Of a DNA stretch of 64,000 nt, positions 46,190-55,603 are shown piece after piece. This stretch comes from Paralithodes platypus (lineage: Eukaryota > Arthropoda > Malacostraca > Decapoda > Lithodidae), in assembly GCA_032716605.1 (NCBI GenBank), contig CM064506.1, positions 22,122,612-22,186,611 on the forward strand, read 5' to 3'. Made by a program: the position numbers and the translations under genes. Numbering within the stretch: position 1 is the first letter of the stretch; the number at the start of each line of letters is the position of its first letter. Under the pieces are notes generated by a model that searched no databases, was not told the DNA's origin, and saw only the letters and a program-made list of their open reading frames with translations.

Positions 46190-47090
46190 TGTGTGTTTTC
46201 TATGTGAGTGAGGGAAGCAAAAGGCAGAACTGCCTGTAGTGAGTGCCTCCCCCAGAGTTGAAAGAGTGACAGGGCCAAAATCAAGGGACGTTCGAACCAA
46301 AATGCCCGGACACACGGAGTTTAAAGCAATGTATGTCATATGAAGAGGGAAAGACTGACTCTGGGAGAGAGTTCCAGAGCTCAGCAGTTGAATAGAAGAA
46401 AGTCTGAGAATAGCTTTCACTCTTGGGTGTGAGAGTTGCACAGAGTAGGGGTGGGATTGTGTTGCAAGACGGGTACTACGTACCCTACATAGAGGAGATG
46501 GTATACACTGGGAAAGCTCTGAGGTACACTAATTATTGTAGTAGCGATAGAATAGCGAGAGAGATGCAACATTGCGGCGAAGAGAGAGAGATTGCAGAGA
46601 GTTGGTGAGTGGACGGGAGTTACTGATACGAAAGGCGTTCTTTTCTACTTTGTCTAGGAGTGCAGTGTGAGAGGATCCTCCCCACACATGTGAACAATAT
46701 TCAATGCAAGGACGCACTCTGCCCCTGTACAGAGCCAGAAGCTGCACAGGGGTAAACAACCCCTTGAGGCGGTTGAGCACACCCAGCTTCTCGGAGGCTG
46801 CCTTAGCAAGACTGGTAATATGGTCCTTCCAAGTGAGAGCAGAAGAAAAAGAGACACCGAGAATATTGAGAGAAGATGTAGGATTGATTTTTATATTGTT
46901 GAAGTGTAAGGGATAGTCCTCTGGAAATTCCGAACGGGTAATAAGATGAAGAAATAGGGTTTTGGAAGCATTAAAGGTAACAAGTTTTTTTTCTTCTGCC
47001 CCAATTGGAAATAGTAGTTAGATGAGAAAATAATTGTTGCATGGCTTCAATACGTTTGTATTTGGGGGATTGCTGGCTGGGCATAGTAGT
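46190..47090 (-). pseudogene. Jockey-like LINE reverse transcriptase, 3' part, decayed
   Basis: Minus-strand pieces in order: NASKTLFLHLITRSEF, LNILGVSFSSALTWKDHITS, LAKAASEKLGVLNRLKGLFT, LYRGRVRPCIEYCSHVWGGS, HTALLDKVEKNAF, SLSLRRNVASLSLFYRYY. This order is diagnostic of the thumb and C-terminal region of jockey-type reverse transcriptases. At least two frameshifts separate the pieces. The 3' segment (46200-46430) also appears at 39850-40200. It is 5'-truncated, so the catalytic FADD region is absent. Confidence 0.85.
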
Positions 47091-47091
47091 A

Positions 47092-47338
47092 ATTGGCCAT
47101 TTTTCTATCGAATAATGTACAAATTGATCTTGATTTTGTTTTGTTTGGTGTGTGTGTGTGTGTTTTTTTTTTTTTTAGCTGGATGAAGGTCTAGAGAGGA
47201 AACTCTTAAATATAATACAAATACATATAATTAAGCAAATGCATACGCCGACCCCCACTTATTTAGGAAACTAAATAAATAATAATACAAAAATAGATAA
47301 GCAAATACATACGCCGATCACCCCTTAAGGATATTCCA
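47092..47338 (-). mobile_element. MITE-1 partial copy ending in ACCCCTTAA
   Basis: GGCCATTTTTCTATCGAATA, a GT/T-rich interruption, AGCTGGATGAAGGTCTAGAG, then two repeats of AATACATACGCCGA before the terminal CACCCCTTAA. The end region appears duplicated (47200-47270 and 47271-47338). Confidence 0.8.
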
Positions 47339-47347
47339 CCAGCAGTA

Positions 47348-47717
47348 TTAAGGGGACAGTGGCTACTTTTTGGGGTCTATGTATTTATACATTAATATCA
47401 TTTTAGTTGCCTCGTTAGACCTTCATCAAGCTTAAAAGAACACTCCCTTGACCCCTTCAAGATAAATTTGTAAATTTTTCGATAAAAAAATGTCCCGGCC
47501 GAAGGTCGGTTTCTCTTAAAATTACAGGCTCGCTATCACTCGCCAGGGAAAAATCGACACCTAAATGGAACGAAAGGTCTTGATATTGATATCAAAATGG
47601 GATGAAAGGTTTTACTACCGACAAACTAATGGGGCGAACGTCTTATAGAATCTGAAAACCAATGTGACTAAACCTGAGGAAGGAGTGAGACCAGAAAAAC
47701 GATCCATCTCCCATTAA
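47348..47717 (+). mobile_element. MITE-1 copy, full length
   Basis: 370 bp with TTAAGGGGACAGTGGCTAC on the left, which matches the terminus of the copy ending at 61440, and CGATCCATCTCCCATTAA on the right. TTAA lies outermost on both sides. Confidence 0.9.
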
Positions 47718-47789
47718 ACCAGGGAGGATTAAATTTAGTGAGAGCCATAGCATCATAGGGAGGGATCAGTCAGTCCTTCCTGTTGCCCT
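47718..47789 (+). repeat. Flank that is duplicated with its MITE-1
   Basis: AGCATCATAGGGAGGGATCA and CAGTCCTTCCTGTTGCCC correspond to 48185-48235 (ATAACTTCATCGGGGAGGAT, CAGCCCTTCCTGCTACCC). Together with the adjacent MITE-1 copies this forms a tandem duplication of about 445 bp. Confidence 0.75.
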
Positions 47790-48150
47790 TTAAGGAGAGA
47801 GGGGCTGGGTTTTTGGTCTATTAATTAATGTATTCATTTATCTTTTTTGTTTCCTTGCTAGCCTCCCTCAAACTTAGAAAAACACCCCCTAGACACCCCT
47901 TCAAGATAAACTTGTAAATTTTTTGGTAGACAAATTTCCCGGCCAAAGGCCGGTTCATTTTGTAATTACAGGCTCGCTTTCGCTCGCCAGGAAAAAATCG
48001 ACACCTAAATGGAACGATAGGTCTTAAAATTGACAACGAAATGGAACTAAGGATATTTAAATCTAATGGGCCGAACGTCTTAAAACCTCAAAACTAGTGG
48101 GGCTAAGCATGAAGGAAAAGGGGGGTCAGAAAAACAGACCCATAAGGAAT
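47790..48150 (+). mobile_element. MITE-1 copy, right end decayed
   Basis: Starts TTAAGGAGAGAGGGGCTGG and ends GGTCAGAAAAACAGACCCATAA, the right terminus having lost TTAA. Inside, GGCCAAAGGCCGGTTCATT and AGGCTCGCTTTCGCTCGCC are present. Confidence 0.87.
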
Positions 48151-48199
48151 TGAGCCACGGAAGGAGAAAGTTTGCGAGGCCCATAACTTCATCGGGGAG

Positions 48200-48484
48200 G
48201 ATCAGTCAGCCCTTCCTGCTACCCATTACGAGGCTGGTTGATAATAAGTAATGGTGGATCAGTCAGCCCTTCCTGCTACCCATTACGAGGCTGGTTGATA
48301 AAAAGTAATGGTGGATCAGTCAGCCCTTCCTGCTACCCATTACGAGGCTGGTTGATAAAAAGTAATGGTGGATCAGTCAGCCCTTCCTGCTACCCATTAC
48401 GAGGCTGGTTGATAAAAAGTAATGGTGGATCAGTCAGCCCTTCCTGCTACCCATTACGAGGCTGGTTGATAACAAGTAATGGTG
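48200..48484 (+). repeat. 57-bp tandem repeat, five units
   Basis: GATCAGTCAGCCCTTCCTGC begins units at 48200, 48257, 48314, 48371 and 48428, each ending GTTGATAAAAAGTAATGGTG. Units are almost identical. The plus open frame (48238-48564) is a consequence of 57 being a multiple of three. Confidence 0.95.
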
Positions 48485-48550
48485 GTGTAATGGTTCAGAT
48501 GCTTATATGTTCTGGGAGTGGTGTCCTGAGTTCGAATCCCGGGAGGACCA
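48481..48550 (+). mobile_element. tRNA-like relic or SINE head
   Basis: GGTGTAATGGTTCAGATG (A-box-like) and GAGTTCGAATCCC (B box) are spaced as in a tRNA, ending GGGAGGACCA. The acceptor ends do not pair well, so a functional tRNA is unlikely. Its sequence differs from the SINE at 44457. Confidence 0.55.
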
Positions 48551-48932
48551 TATGCTTTCATTGATTTATTCTAGTGCATTAGGGTTTGTAATAGAGGATT
48601 AATGATAAGAACGGGGTACCCCGTTCCTTAATTGTTATCACTTTCTTCTATCTGTGTCACTGGGTCGGAAAAATACTCGAGTTTGAACAAAAATAGAAAT
48701 ATACTTTGATATAATGTTACGGGCCCGTCACGTCTGGTTTTGGCAATTTACTGAAACTGCAATTACATTAGGAAGAGATAAATTCTCTATACTGCGAAGG
48801 ATTGGAGGAAATTACACACGTTATTAATTGGACTAGGAATTAAATTGATGGAATACGAGTCTCTTTCCGAGATTAAAGGGAGATTTATATATATTTTTGC
48901 TTATTTATTTATTCATATATTTATTATTATGT
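48551..48932. other. No gene; 18-bp perfect palindrome at 48609-48626
   Basis: GAACGGGGTACCCCGTTC is perfectly self-complementary. The remainder is unremarkable. Confidence 0.6.
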
Positions 48933-49015
48933 TTATCTTCCTCTCTAGACCTCCATCAAGCTTAATATAATACCTCCGCGACCCCCCTTCCAGATAATGT
49001 TGTAAACTTTTTCAA
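48933..49015 (+). mobile_element. MITE-1 fragment (left-central part)
   Basis: TCTAGACCTCCATCAAGCTT, CGACCCCCCTTCCAGATAAT and GTAAACTTTTT match the family; the rest is absent. Confidence 0.75.
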
Positions 49016-49039
49016 ATTAAATATTACCAAATTAAAATT

Positions 49040-49460
49040 CCGCCGTTGTTCCCTCCCTCACCACCACTGCCAACACTACAGTCCCTCCCTCCTTCCTGTA
49101 TCACCATCGTCCCCCCCCCCTCCCCCTCCATCGTCACCACCACCATCCTCCACTACCACCCCAAATTAACTCCCCCCCCCCTTTTCTCCACCGTCCCTCC
49201 ACCCCCCTCTAACATCCACCATCGCCAAACACCCCCCATCCCCTCCCCCATCGTCACCACCCCTCTCCACCACCGTCCCTCACCCCCCTCCACCGCCAGA
49301 CATCCCCCCCTCTAACATCCACCATCGACAACCCTCCCCTCCACCACCGTCCCTACCCCCTCCACCACCACCACCGTTCCGCCCCCATCGTCACCCCTCC
49401 ACCACCACCGTCCTCCTTCTACCTCCACCATCATCACCACCACACCGCCACCACCACTTA
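49040..49460 (+). repeat. C-rich CCACCATCGTC low-complexity tract
   Basis: Irregular repeats of CCCTCCACCACCGTCC and CATCGTCACCACC with C homopolymers. The Pro-rich plus frame is compositional. Confidence 0.9.
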
Positions 49461-49530
49461 TTAATTCTGTCTATCTCCCTTACTTAATTTCTTCTACCCA
49501 AGGCCCGCTCCCCCATCTCGTGGATCCGAA

Positions 49531-49900
49531 TTAAGGGGAGGCAGACCGTTTGTTTGGTCTATTAATTAATTTATTCATATATTTTTTTAGTTTCCTACAT
49601 AGACCTCCATCAAGCTTAGAAAAGACCCCCCTAGACCCCCCTTCAAGATAAATTTGTACATTTTTCGGTAGAAAAATTTCCCAGCCGAAGGCCGGTTCCT
49701 CTTAAAATTGCAGGCTCGCTATCGCTGCCAGGAAAAAATCGACATCTAAATGGCGCGAAAGGTATTAAAATTGACAACGAAATTGGGCGAAAGGTGTTAA
49801 AATCGCCAAACTAATAGGCCGAACGTCTTATAATCTCAAAACTAGTGGGGCTAAACATTAGGGAGAAGGGGGTCCAGAAAAACGGTCTGCCTCCCCTTAA
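49531..49900 (+). mobile_element. MITE-1 reference copy (perfect 21-bp TIRs, TTAA ends)
   Basis: 370 bp. The left terminus TTAAGGGGAGGCAGACCGTT is the exact reverse complement of the right terminus AACGGTCTGCCTCCCCTTAA, one further base also pairing. TTAA as terminus or target duplication is characteristic of piggyBac-type transposition. The interior has CCTCCATCAAGCTTAG, the central palindromic AGCCGAAGGCCGGTT, AGGCTCGCTATCGC and four decayed direct repeats of the form TAATGGGGCGAACGTCTTA. No protein is encoded, so a transposase must act in trans; none is seen in the window. Confidence 0.95.
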
Positions 49901-50309
49901 GCTTCCTCGTAAATTTCACAGTACTTTCCTCATCTTCCTCGGGTGGGGGTAGAGTTGGGGGAGGAGGTGGGGGGGGGGGGTCTGGCTTTCTTGAGGGGGA
50001 GCGAGGGAGGACTGGAGGGAGGACTGCTGACTTTCTTGAGGGGGATTGAGGGAGGAATTGATTATTTTTTTCTCTCTTTTTCCTTGAATTGATTGTATTT
50101 TCTTTCGCTTAGCATGCTTGTCTACTCCTGTGTGTGTGTACAATGATTCTGTTCTTTATGTATTTGTCTGTATCCCCTAACACATCCCTTTTCAGTTGAC
50201 GATACATTGAACCCCTTATAGCAGCTAATTGCTCGATACTTAATTAAGAAAATATGAAACTGCTATGTCTCTGCATCATATTAATCCAAGGTTATATAAC
50301 TAGAACCCT
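49901..50309. other. GGGGGA-rich tract, then no feature
   Basis: 49930-50060 is purine-rich with two copies of GACTTTCTTGAGGGGG-like sequence. 50060-50309 shows nothing I can name. Confidence 0.45.
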
Positions 50310-50418
50310 GTAGGAATAAGACAATGAGTGAGGCAGTGAACAACATCCTTATTTTCATATATTGAAAATATGAAAATAAAGATGTTGTTCGCTGCTTCAC
50401 TCATTGTCTCATTCCTAC
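50310..50418. repeat. 109-bp near-perfect palindrome
   Basis: GTAGGAATAAGACAATGAGT on the left pairs with ACTCATTGTCTCATTCCTAC on the right. Pairing continues inward through TGTTGTTC/GAACAACA and TTATTTTCATAT/ATATGAAAATAA, leaving a loop of only a few bases. An RNA from here would form one long hairpin. It could be a small foldback transposon or a hairpin RNA source; neither is demonstrated. Confidence 0.88.
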
Positions 50419-50584
50419 TGAAACTACGATTCCCTAAGGACAGACCCATCTCGGAACTAGAACCATACAGTGCTTCACTACAAAATCTTCAAAATAACTG
50501 AGAAATCTTGATGGGAACTTAGCAATTTACCGTCAGTTAAAAATAGACAGAGTATATTAATTAAGCAATGAAGAGTTCCGTGAT

Positions 50585-50690
50585 GTAAGCGGCCACCGTA
50601 CCCGATACACACACCCTATCCGATACACACACCCTATCCGATACACACACCCTATACGATACACACACCCTATCCGATACAAGGGCTTGG
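50585..50690 (-). repeat. 18-bp minisatellite
   Basis: GATACACACACCCTATCC is repeated about five times (minus frame YRIGCV). The long minus frames around it read through this and the TA/CA microsatellites and are not called as genes. Confidence 0.88.
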
Positions 50691-50825
50691 TTGTTATTAT
50701 AGACCCATAAGAGCTTCCGGTCCGGCCTCGATAACGTAAACAACAGGAGCGGACAGAGTAAACAGTAAACCCTAAACACACCGCCAGGGTACTCTGTGTT
50801 GGAGGTATTTGATGCATGAGGGGCT

Positions 50826-50833
50826 TGGATATA

Positions 50834-50932
<99 letters not shown>

Positions 50933-51190
50933 AACATGCATACATACACACACACACACACACACACACCAGGGTATTCACTGTTGGACGTATTTGATGT
51001 GTGTGGGTTGGAGATACATACGTAGCGCAAGTACATATACTGTATACTGTACACGTAACACACACACACACACACACACAAACAGTTACACACACACCAG
51101 GGTACTCTATGTCGAAGGTGTATGATGTTGATGTGTGGGGGTTGGAGATACGTACACACACATAAACACACACACACACACACACACACG
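50826..51190. repeat. TA and CA microsatellites with duplicated spacer
   Basis: (TA)n 50830-50930, (CA)n at about 50946-50970, 51058-51080 and 51160-51190. The spacer CACACACCAGGGTA plus TATTTGATG occurs three times (about 50786, 50968 and 51092), so the region is a degenerate 100-150-bp tandem repeat containing CA tracts. Confidence 0.88.
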
Positions 51191-51367
51191 GGTCTGATTG
51201 TAGTTATATTGTTAATATTCAAATCTTCCTGTTGGTAGAACTCACCAATACCCAGATTTGCTCTAAAAGATTTTTTTTTTTTACATCCATTTCAATCTGT
51301 ATGGAACCTAAGTAACATAGACACTGCTAAATAATATCCATAATAGCATTACCACAGGAGCACAGGT

Positions 51368-51552
51368 TTCAGTAGTTTTTGATGAGGACGATTTTTCTCT
51401 TACTATTTTGAGACTGTCACATTGGAATCGGAAACTAGATTGAAGGTAGATTGTATCAACTAGTTTAATTTTTACGGAACATAACAATTGAAGCTGCCAG
51501 AGTACAATTGCCCGTACAAATGACGGAATAATCGCTCGTGTGACATTGACAT
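51368..51552. mobile_element. MITE-3 copy, one end decayed (reverse relative to 39326)
   Basis: GGAATCGGAAACTAGATTGA, GCCAGAGTACAATTGCCCGT and GGAATAATCGCTCGTGTGAC match MITE-3, the last being the intact terminus. The left side is rearranged. Confidence 0.72.
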
Positions 51553-52140
51553 AGTTCTTCAGAGTTTGGTTCTAAAGATATAAAGACTCACAAAGGGTGT
51601 ATACTTATCAAGGCTGAAGATTTCAACAGGTGTCGGCTAAATCGGAGACAGCTTGTGGGGGATTTGGAAATTAAATGGTAAACAATTGGATTTATTGCAT
51701 ATATGTATTAATCTATTATTTTTATTTTTGGCTCAGAGGCATCTAAGACCAATCCTGCATATGTGTATATGCATAATATAATATGCATAATAATTTCAGA
51801 ATAAAGAGTGAGTTTGAAAATCCCTGGCAATATACCTTAGTTCACCCTGTAAATATAGTGTTGTCATACGTTTTCTCTCATGTCTCCACACATTAGTTCA
51901 AAATGAACGATTCAGCTTGGAACTATTTCGTATTTCCGTAAATTATCGTCAATTGACATTGAAAAATACTAATATATTAAATAATGTATCTGCCATAGAT
52001 TTATTGGCGACCTTTGAGCATTGAATAATATTGATAGGTACATGATAAAAGACGTGAGTTATTTTTGGCCGAATATTTAACCACCCTAAGTCACTCTTCA
52101 CGTCAGCCATAGTCACAGAACAGGTGCCCATCTCTCCTGT
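51553..52140. other. No recognisable feature
   Basis: AT-rich. A 60-codon minus frame (51949-52131) has no domain. No repeat family seen. Confidence 0.45.
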
Positions 52141-52158
52141 GTTGTTTTCCTTTTATAG

Positions 52159-52353
52159 TGCTAATTCGTCTTTGTACACCTGTCCTACGATGTCACGAAG
52201 GTCGAGGAAGAGGACCTGGTGCTACTGTGTAAGGCTCCATCAGATAAGGTGAATATTATACACTCTGTGGATGAATGTAGGGTAACATTCAAGGAGACTA
52301 CATCAGGACTCTTCTTCTTCTTCTTACCTCTGACCAGGTATAGGCTATCCTAG
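52159..52353 (+). other. Candidate internal exon or exon-like frame (possibly Ig-like)
   Basis: A good splice-acceptor context (TTGTTTTCCTTTTATAG, ending 52158) precedes an open stretch. In one frame, open from 52165 to a stop at 52351, the translation contains VTKVEEEDLVLLCKAPSDKV, reminiscent of the first cysteine strand of an immunoglobulin-like domain (E-x-DLVLLC), with a second Cys in VDECRV. A donor-like AAG|GTGAAT lies at 52248/52249. However, that frame has a TAA three bases into the proposed exon; the frame that is open from the acceptor to the donor encodes a basic peptide of no recognisable type. Codon choice looks less repeat-like than its surroundings. No neighbouring exon is found, so this is a hint, not a gene call. 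Confidence 0.25.
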
Positions 52354-52483
52354 TGTTTACTAGCCTATACCCCTTTGAAAGGACATTAGCCTAACCTAAC
52401 AACCTTACCTAACCTATCCTAGTATTATGAGTGGGGGCTGCCGCCCCCACACCCCCGCTATTTGACATCTTTGACAGATTTTT

Positions 52484-53352
52484 GGTGTAGTTTTCTGTGA
52501 AATCGGGTTTTTTCAAGTGTCGATAACGAAATTCCTCCATGCGGACTATAATGAGAAAAATATGGCGAGTCTATTGGTCCCTATTTTCCCTAATAAATTG
52601 TTTCTAATAGGGCGGATGTAGTGTCCTTGAAGATTATCGAATGGAGGGTTTTTTATTCTTGGTTCTTGTTGGGTGGTAGGGCGCTTTTTTTTTTTTTTTT
52701 TTTTTTGGTTACACTGTTGCTGATGTTTGTAGACAGTGTGAAGGAGGGTTTTAGGTACCTTAATGTTCTTTTAGTTTAGTATTTTTTGTTTTGTTTTATC
52801 ATTCCTGGGTTAATGGGGTCGTATATTATTGTTTAATAGGGTTTTCCCATTTTCTTCTAAACATATTATTGAAACACCACTTGTTTAGCTTCTGAATAAA
52901 TATAATCACCTCACAAACGTGCTAAAGTATCCTTGATTTTTACATTCTAACCTTCAAATTGCCTATTACATATGTACAGTTACTGACAAATGTTCGTGAG
53001 CTCTTGCAATTTTCTTTATGCAAATGTATCCATTTACATGAATATTCAGATCAAATCGGGTATATACAAAGAAATACACATGTTTTGTATTGAATATACA
53101 GCTGATTTGATCTGAACATTAAATTAAATGAATACATTGGCATAAACAAAGTCACAAGAGCTCACGAACATTTTGTCAGTAGCTGTACATATTTCATTAA
53201 AAACGTCTTGCGCCGCATTATTAGAAACGATTAATTAGGTAAAATAAGGACCAATAGACTCGCCATATTTTTCTCATTATAGTCCGCATGGAGGAATTTC
53301 GTTATCGACAAATTGAAAAACCCGATTTCACCGAAATGTAACACCAAGAATA
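52484..53352. mobile_element. Element with about 125-bp terminal inverted repeats
   Basis: The left arm (about 52484-52622) and right arm (about 53219-53345) are reverse complements: GTGAAATCGGGTTTTT, GTCGATAACGAAATTCCTCC, ATGCGGACTATAATGAGAAA, TATGGCGAGTCTATTGGTCC are shared and almost unchanged. The interior of about 600 bp has no protein and contains a Tc1-like MITE. Outer boundaries and target duplication are uncertain; GC-rich GGGGGCTGCCGCCCCC and GGGGCAGTGCCCCCC lie outside the left and right arms. Confidence 0.85.
52977..53185. mobile_element. Tc1-like MITE nested in the long inverted-repeat element
   Basis: CAGTTACTGACAAATGTTCG with GTGAGCTCTT at the left mirrors AAGAGCTCAC and CGAACATTTTGTCAGTAGCTG at the right, with TA at both flanks (52975 and 53186). 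209 bp. CAGT...ACAAA...TTCG resembles Tc1-family termini. The interior is a looser palindrome around TGATCTGAAC/ATTCAGATCA. Confidence 0.87.
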
Positions 53353-53984
53353 ATCAGTCCCGGACGTAAACAAAGAATTCCGTCGACTTGACCTTCTCCT
53401 TCTTGTTTTGTAGGAGGCGGCGCGCGATTCACCCAATAAATGGCGCGAGCGTTACTCACCAAAACAAAAGTACCGGCAACCTGCTTTTGCCCCCTTGCAG
53501 ATCAACATATATGAGGATGACAATAAGTCAAGGATGGGGGGGGGGGGGAGTGAGAGGGGCAGTGCCCCCCTCAACCCATCATGTATCTAATTTACCCCAC
53601 AATTTCCAATACATACTGTGAAAGTGAGATTCTCCCTATAAATGGTGCCTTTTGACGTAATATCTTCAGATTAACGAATAATGGGTAAGGTAATGCAAAT
53701 CCTCCACTCAAACCATGACAAACAACAATAAAACACTAATATTACTTGATATCAATATATAGAAAACTTGATAAATTAGGCTGCTCCTGCTGTCTTGAAT
53801 GGTACCCCTCAGGGATTATCTTGGTCTGGACCTAGGATCCCTTGTGTTCCGTTTTGCTATCCCACAATCTGCTTTGGCTGAACCCAGTTTGCCGAGGTCG
53901 GGTTAGCATATCGGCACCCCGAGATAGTCAGTTAATTCGTTATCTGGTATTTCGAACCAACTGATATTGACCTTGTAAAGGACT
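53353..53984. other. G-run and otherwise no supported gene
   Basis: A G homopolymer of about 13 at 53536 and GGGGCAGTGCCCCCC. The 77-codon plus frame at 53388-53621 has no known domain. Confidence 0.4.
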
Positions 53985-54360
53985 GGCAGTTTGGTTCTCC
54001 GACCCAATAAACCCGGTACGTGCGCACCGCGCCACCGTTCGTGTCAGCCATGGTAAAGGGCTAGGGCACATGTACGGCGACACAACAAACATGCTCTTTG
54101 CATTGTACTCCATCAGAACTTAGAGGTATTGAAGGACACGATCTCGGTTAGCCATAAGAACCTTATAGGTGTTTGTCGCACCACAGTTAGATCAACTTTT
54201 GTAAAGGGCTACTGCAATGAACCTTGCTTGAGCCCTATAAACCAGACACATACGCTCCGTGCTGCGTTTTTTTTATATCGTAAAGAGCTACGGCTCTGAC
54301 TGCAGACAGCCCTATAAACCCGACACGCATGATAATCGCATTGGTGTCGGGATGAGTTGT
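53985..54360 (+). repeat. Degenerate TAAAGGGCTA ... CCTATAAACCCGACAC repeat
   Basis: Phrases such as TAAAGGGCTAGGGCAC, TAAAGGGCTACTGCAATG and TAAAGAGCTACGGCTCTGAC, and AATAAACCCGGTACGTGCGC, CTATAAACCAGACACATACG and CTATAAACCCGACACGCATG, recur every 110-140 bp. Weak, diverged tandem structure. Confidence 0.5.
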
Positions 54361-54369
54361 CCGATAACT

Positions 54370-54905
54370 CATGGTTCAAAATCATCTGTGATTGCGCTTA
54401 ATTTGAATTTATCGTCTCAAAATTCCATTCTTGCTCCTTCTAGTCTTATTAGTATCATATATGATACTAGTTTAACAAAAGTTGTAGATCCAGTGCATCC
54501 GTGCTTAATACCACTGCTTATGTATATTTCCTGTTGTATGTTTTTATTCTGCTTGAGTAGGGTATTTTCTTCTCTGTATATTCTTGAAATTACATCGATT
54601 ACGGTGGTATGTATTTTTAAATGCTGTAGTGCCTCTATAATTTTGATAATCAATTGCAATAACTATTAGTGTTTTTTATAGAGCTCATTACCCAATATTT
54701 TAGGATCATTAAGTGGTATTCAATTATCATTGTAAAGACTGATTGAGAGTCCATTATCAATTATATAAGCATTTACATTTTGTAGGATATATAAATTATC
54801 TCAGTTGTCAGTGAGTCATAGAGTTTCTGTACATGTTTTTATTAGTTTTGTATTTGATTTCATCCAGTCAGTTGGAATTTCTTCGTCTCCTTCCATTTTT
54901 TTGCT
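54370..54905 (-). pseudogene. Degraded reverse-transcriptase fragment
   Basis: Minus-strand pieces: MEGDEEIPTDWMKSNTKLI near 54895, NLYILQNVNAYI, then an 80-codon frame (54417-54659) with HTTVIDVISRIYREENTLLK and EIYISSGIKHGCTGSTTFVK. The sequence SSGI-x-x-GCTGST followed by a hydrophobic segment resembles the palm region (where PQG usually lies) of a divergent LINE-type reverse transcriptase with GCxxS in place of PQGS. Several stops and frameshifts separate the pieces, so it is inactive. Lineage not assigned; not obviously CR1, jockey or RTE. Confidence 0.6.
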
Positions 54906-54946
54906 TAATTAAACATGATATAATATTACATTTCATTGGTAGACGT

Positions 54947-55024
54947 GCTTCCTAAGCTAAATAACATCGTCTGATAGTTGCCAGAATATAATGAAAAGGA
55001 CGCTGACGGTATAGAAAGGGTTAA
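54947..55024 (+). mobile_element. MITE-2 right-hand fragment
   Basis: CTTCCTAAGCTAAATAACATCG through GACGGTATAGAAAGGGTTAA: the right third of the family including its TTAA end. Confidence 0.75.
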
Positions 55025-55111
55025 TGCATTGAGGGACTGCATCCAAAATAATTCAGTTTCTTGATAATCTTGTAAAAAAACAAAAACAAGCATTATTCGC
55101 AATTGAACACA

Positions 55112-55144
55112 CACACATACACATATATATATATATATATATAT
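55112..55144. repeat. CA/TA microsatellite
   Basis: (CA)n then (TA)n, about 33 bp. Confidence 0.9.
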
Positions 55145-55452
55145 AACAGCCAGCAAAACACGAGTAGCTTAATATTTGTGAGTCTTTTATCTGTAAAATA
55201 TTTGTATAAATTTGCTATATGCACCCGAAGAATGGCCTATTCAATCAATTACGTCCATAAATATTTATTATAATCGCCGTATTTTAATTGCCGTTATTTT
55301 ATTAATTATGACATAAATTATCAATGAAATTTAACGACCTAGCTTGCCTTATAATTACTTTAATATTGACAATTCATTAATAGAAAGTAATTACGCGAAT
55401 CATTATTTTGTCAACGACCCTCTGGTGCGGAAACGCAAACATTTATTTAGAC
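55145..55452. other. No recognisable feature
   Basis: Very AT-rich, no frames or repeats worth reporting. Confidence 0.5.
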
Positions 55453-55453
55453 T

Positions 55454-55603
55454 TTAACTCTTTCAGTTCTGGTGCCATACTTTTAACTTTATTTTGGCTA
55501 CTATTATACGATTGTATTCAGTTTTAATTAAAAGGGTCTCTAGCCATTAACAGACTTCGACCTATTTCACGTAACCCTTTGTACTACCATAAATCCTTCT
55601 TAA
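55454..55603 (+). mobile_element. MITE-2 copy, left and central part
   Basis: TTAACTCTTTCAGTTCTGGT to CATAAATCCTTCTTAA. The next MITE-2 begins at this terminal TTAA, which in intact copies is internal, so the right end of this copy was displaced or lost by insertion of its neighbour. Confidence 0.8.

Noticed and set aside
48481..48550. Functional tRNA gene
   Set aside because: A and B boxes are present, but acceptor ends do not pair and the T stem has a mismatch.
48238..48564. 108-codon protein with repeated SNGGSVSPSCYPLRGWLIK
   Set aside because: Exact translation of the 57-bp tandem repeat and the tRNA-like relic; no independent support.
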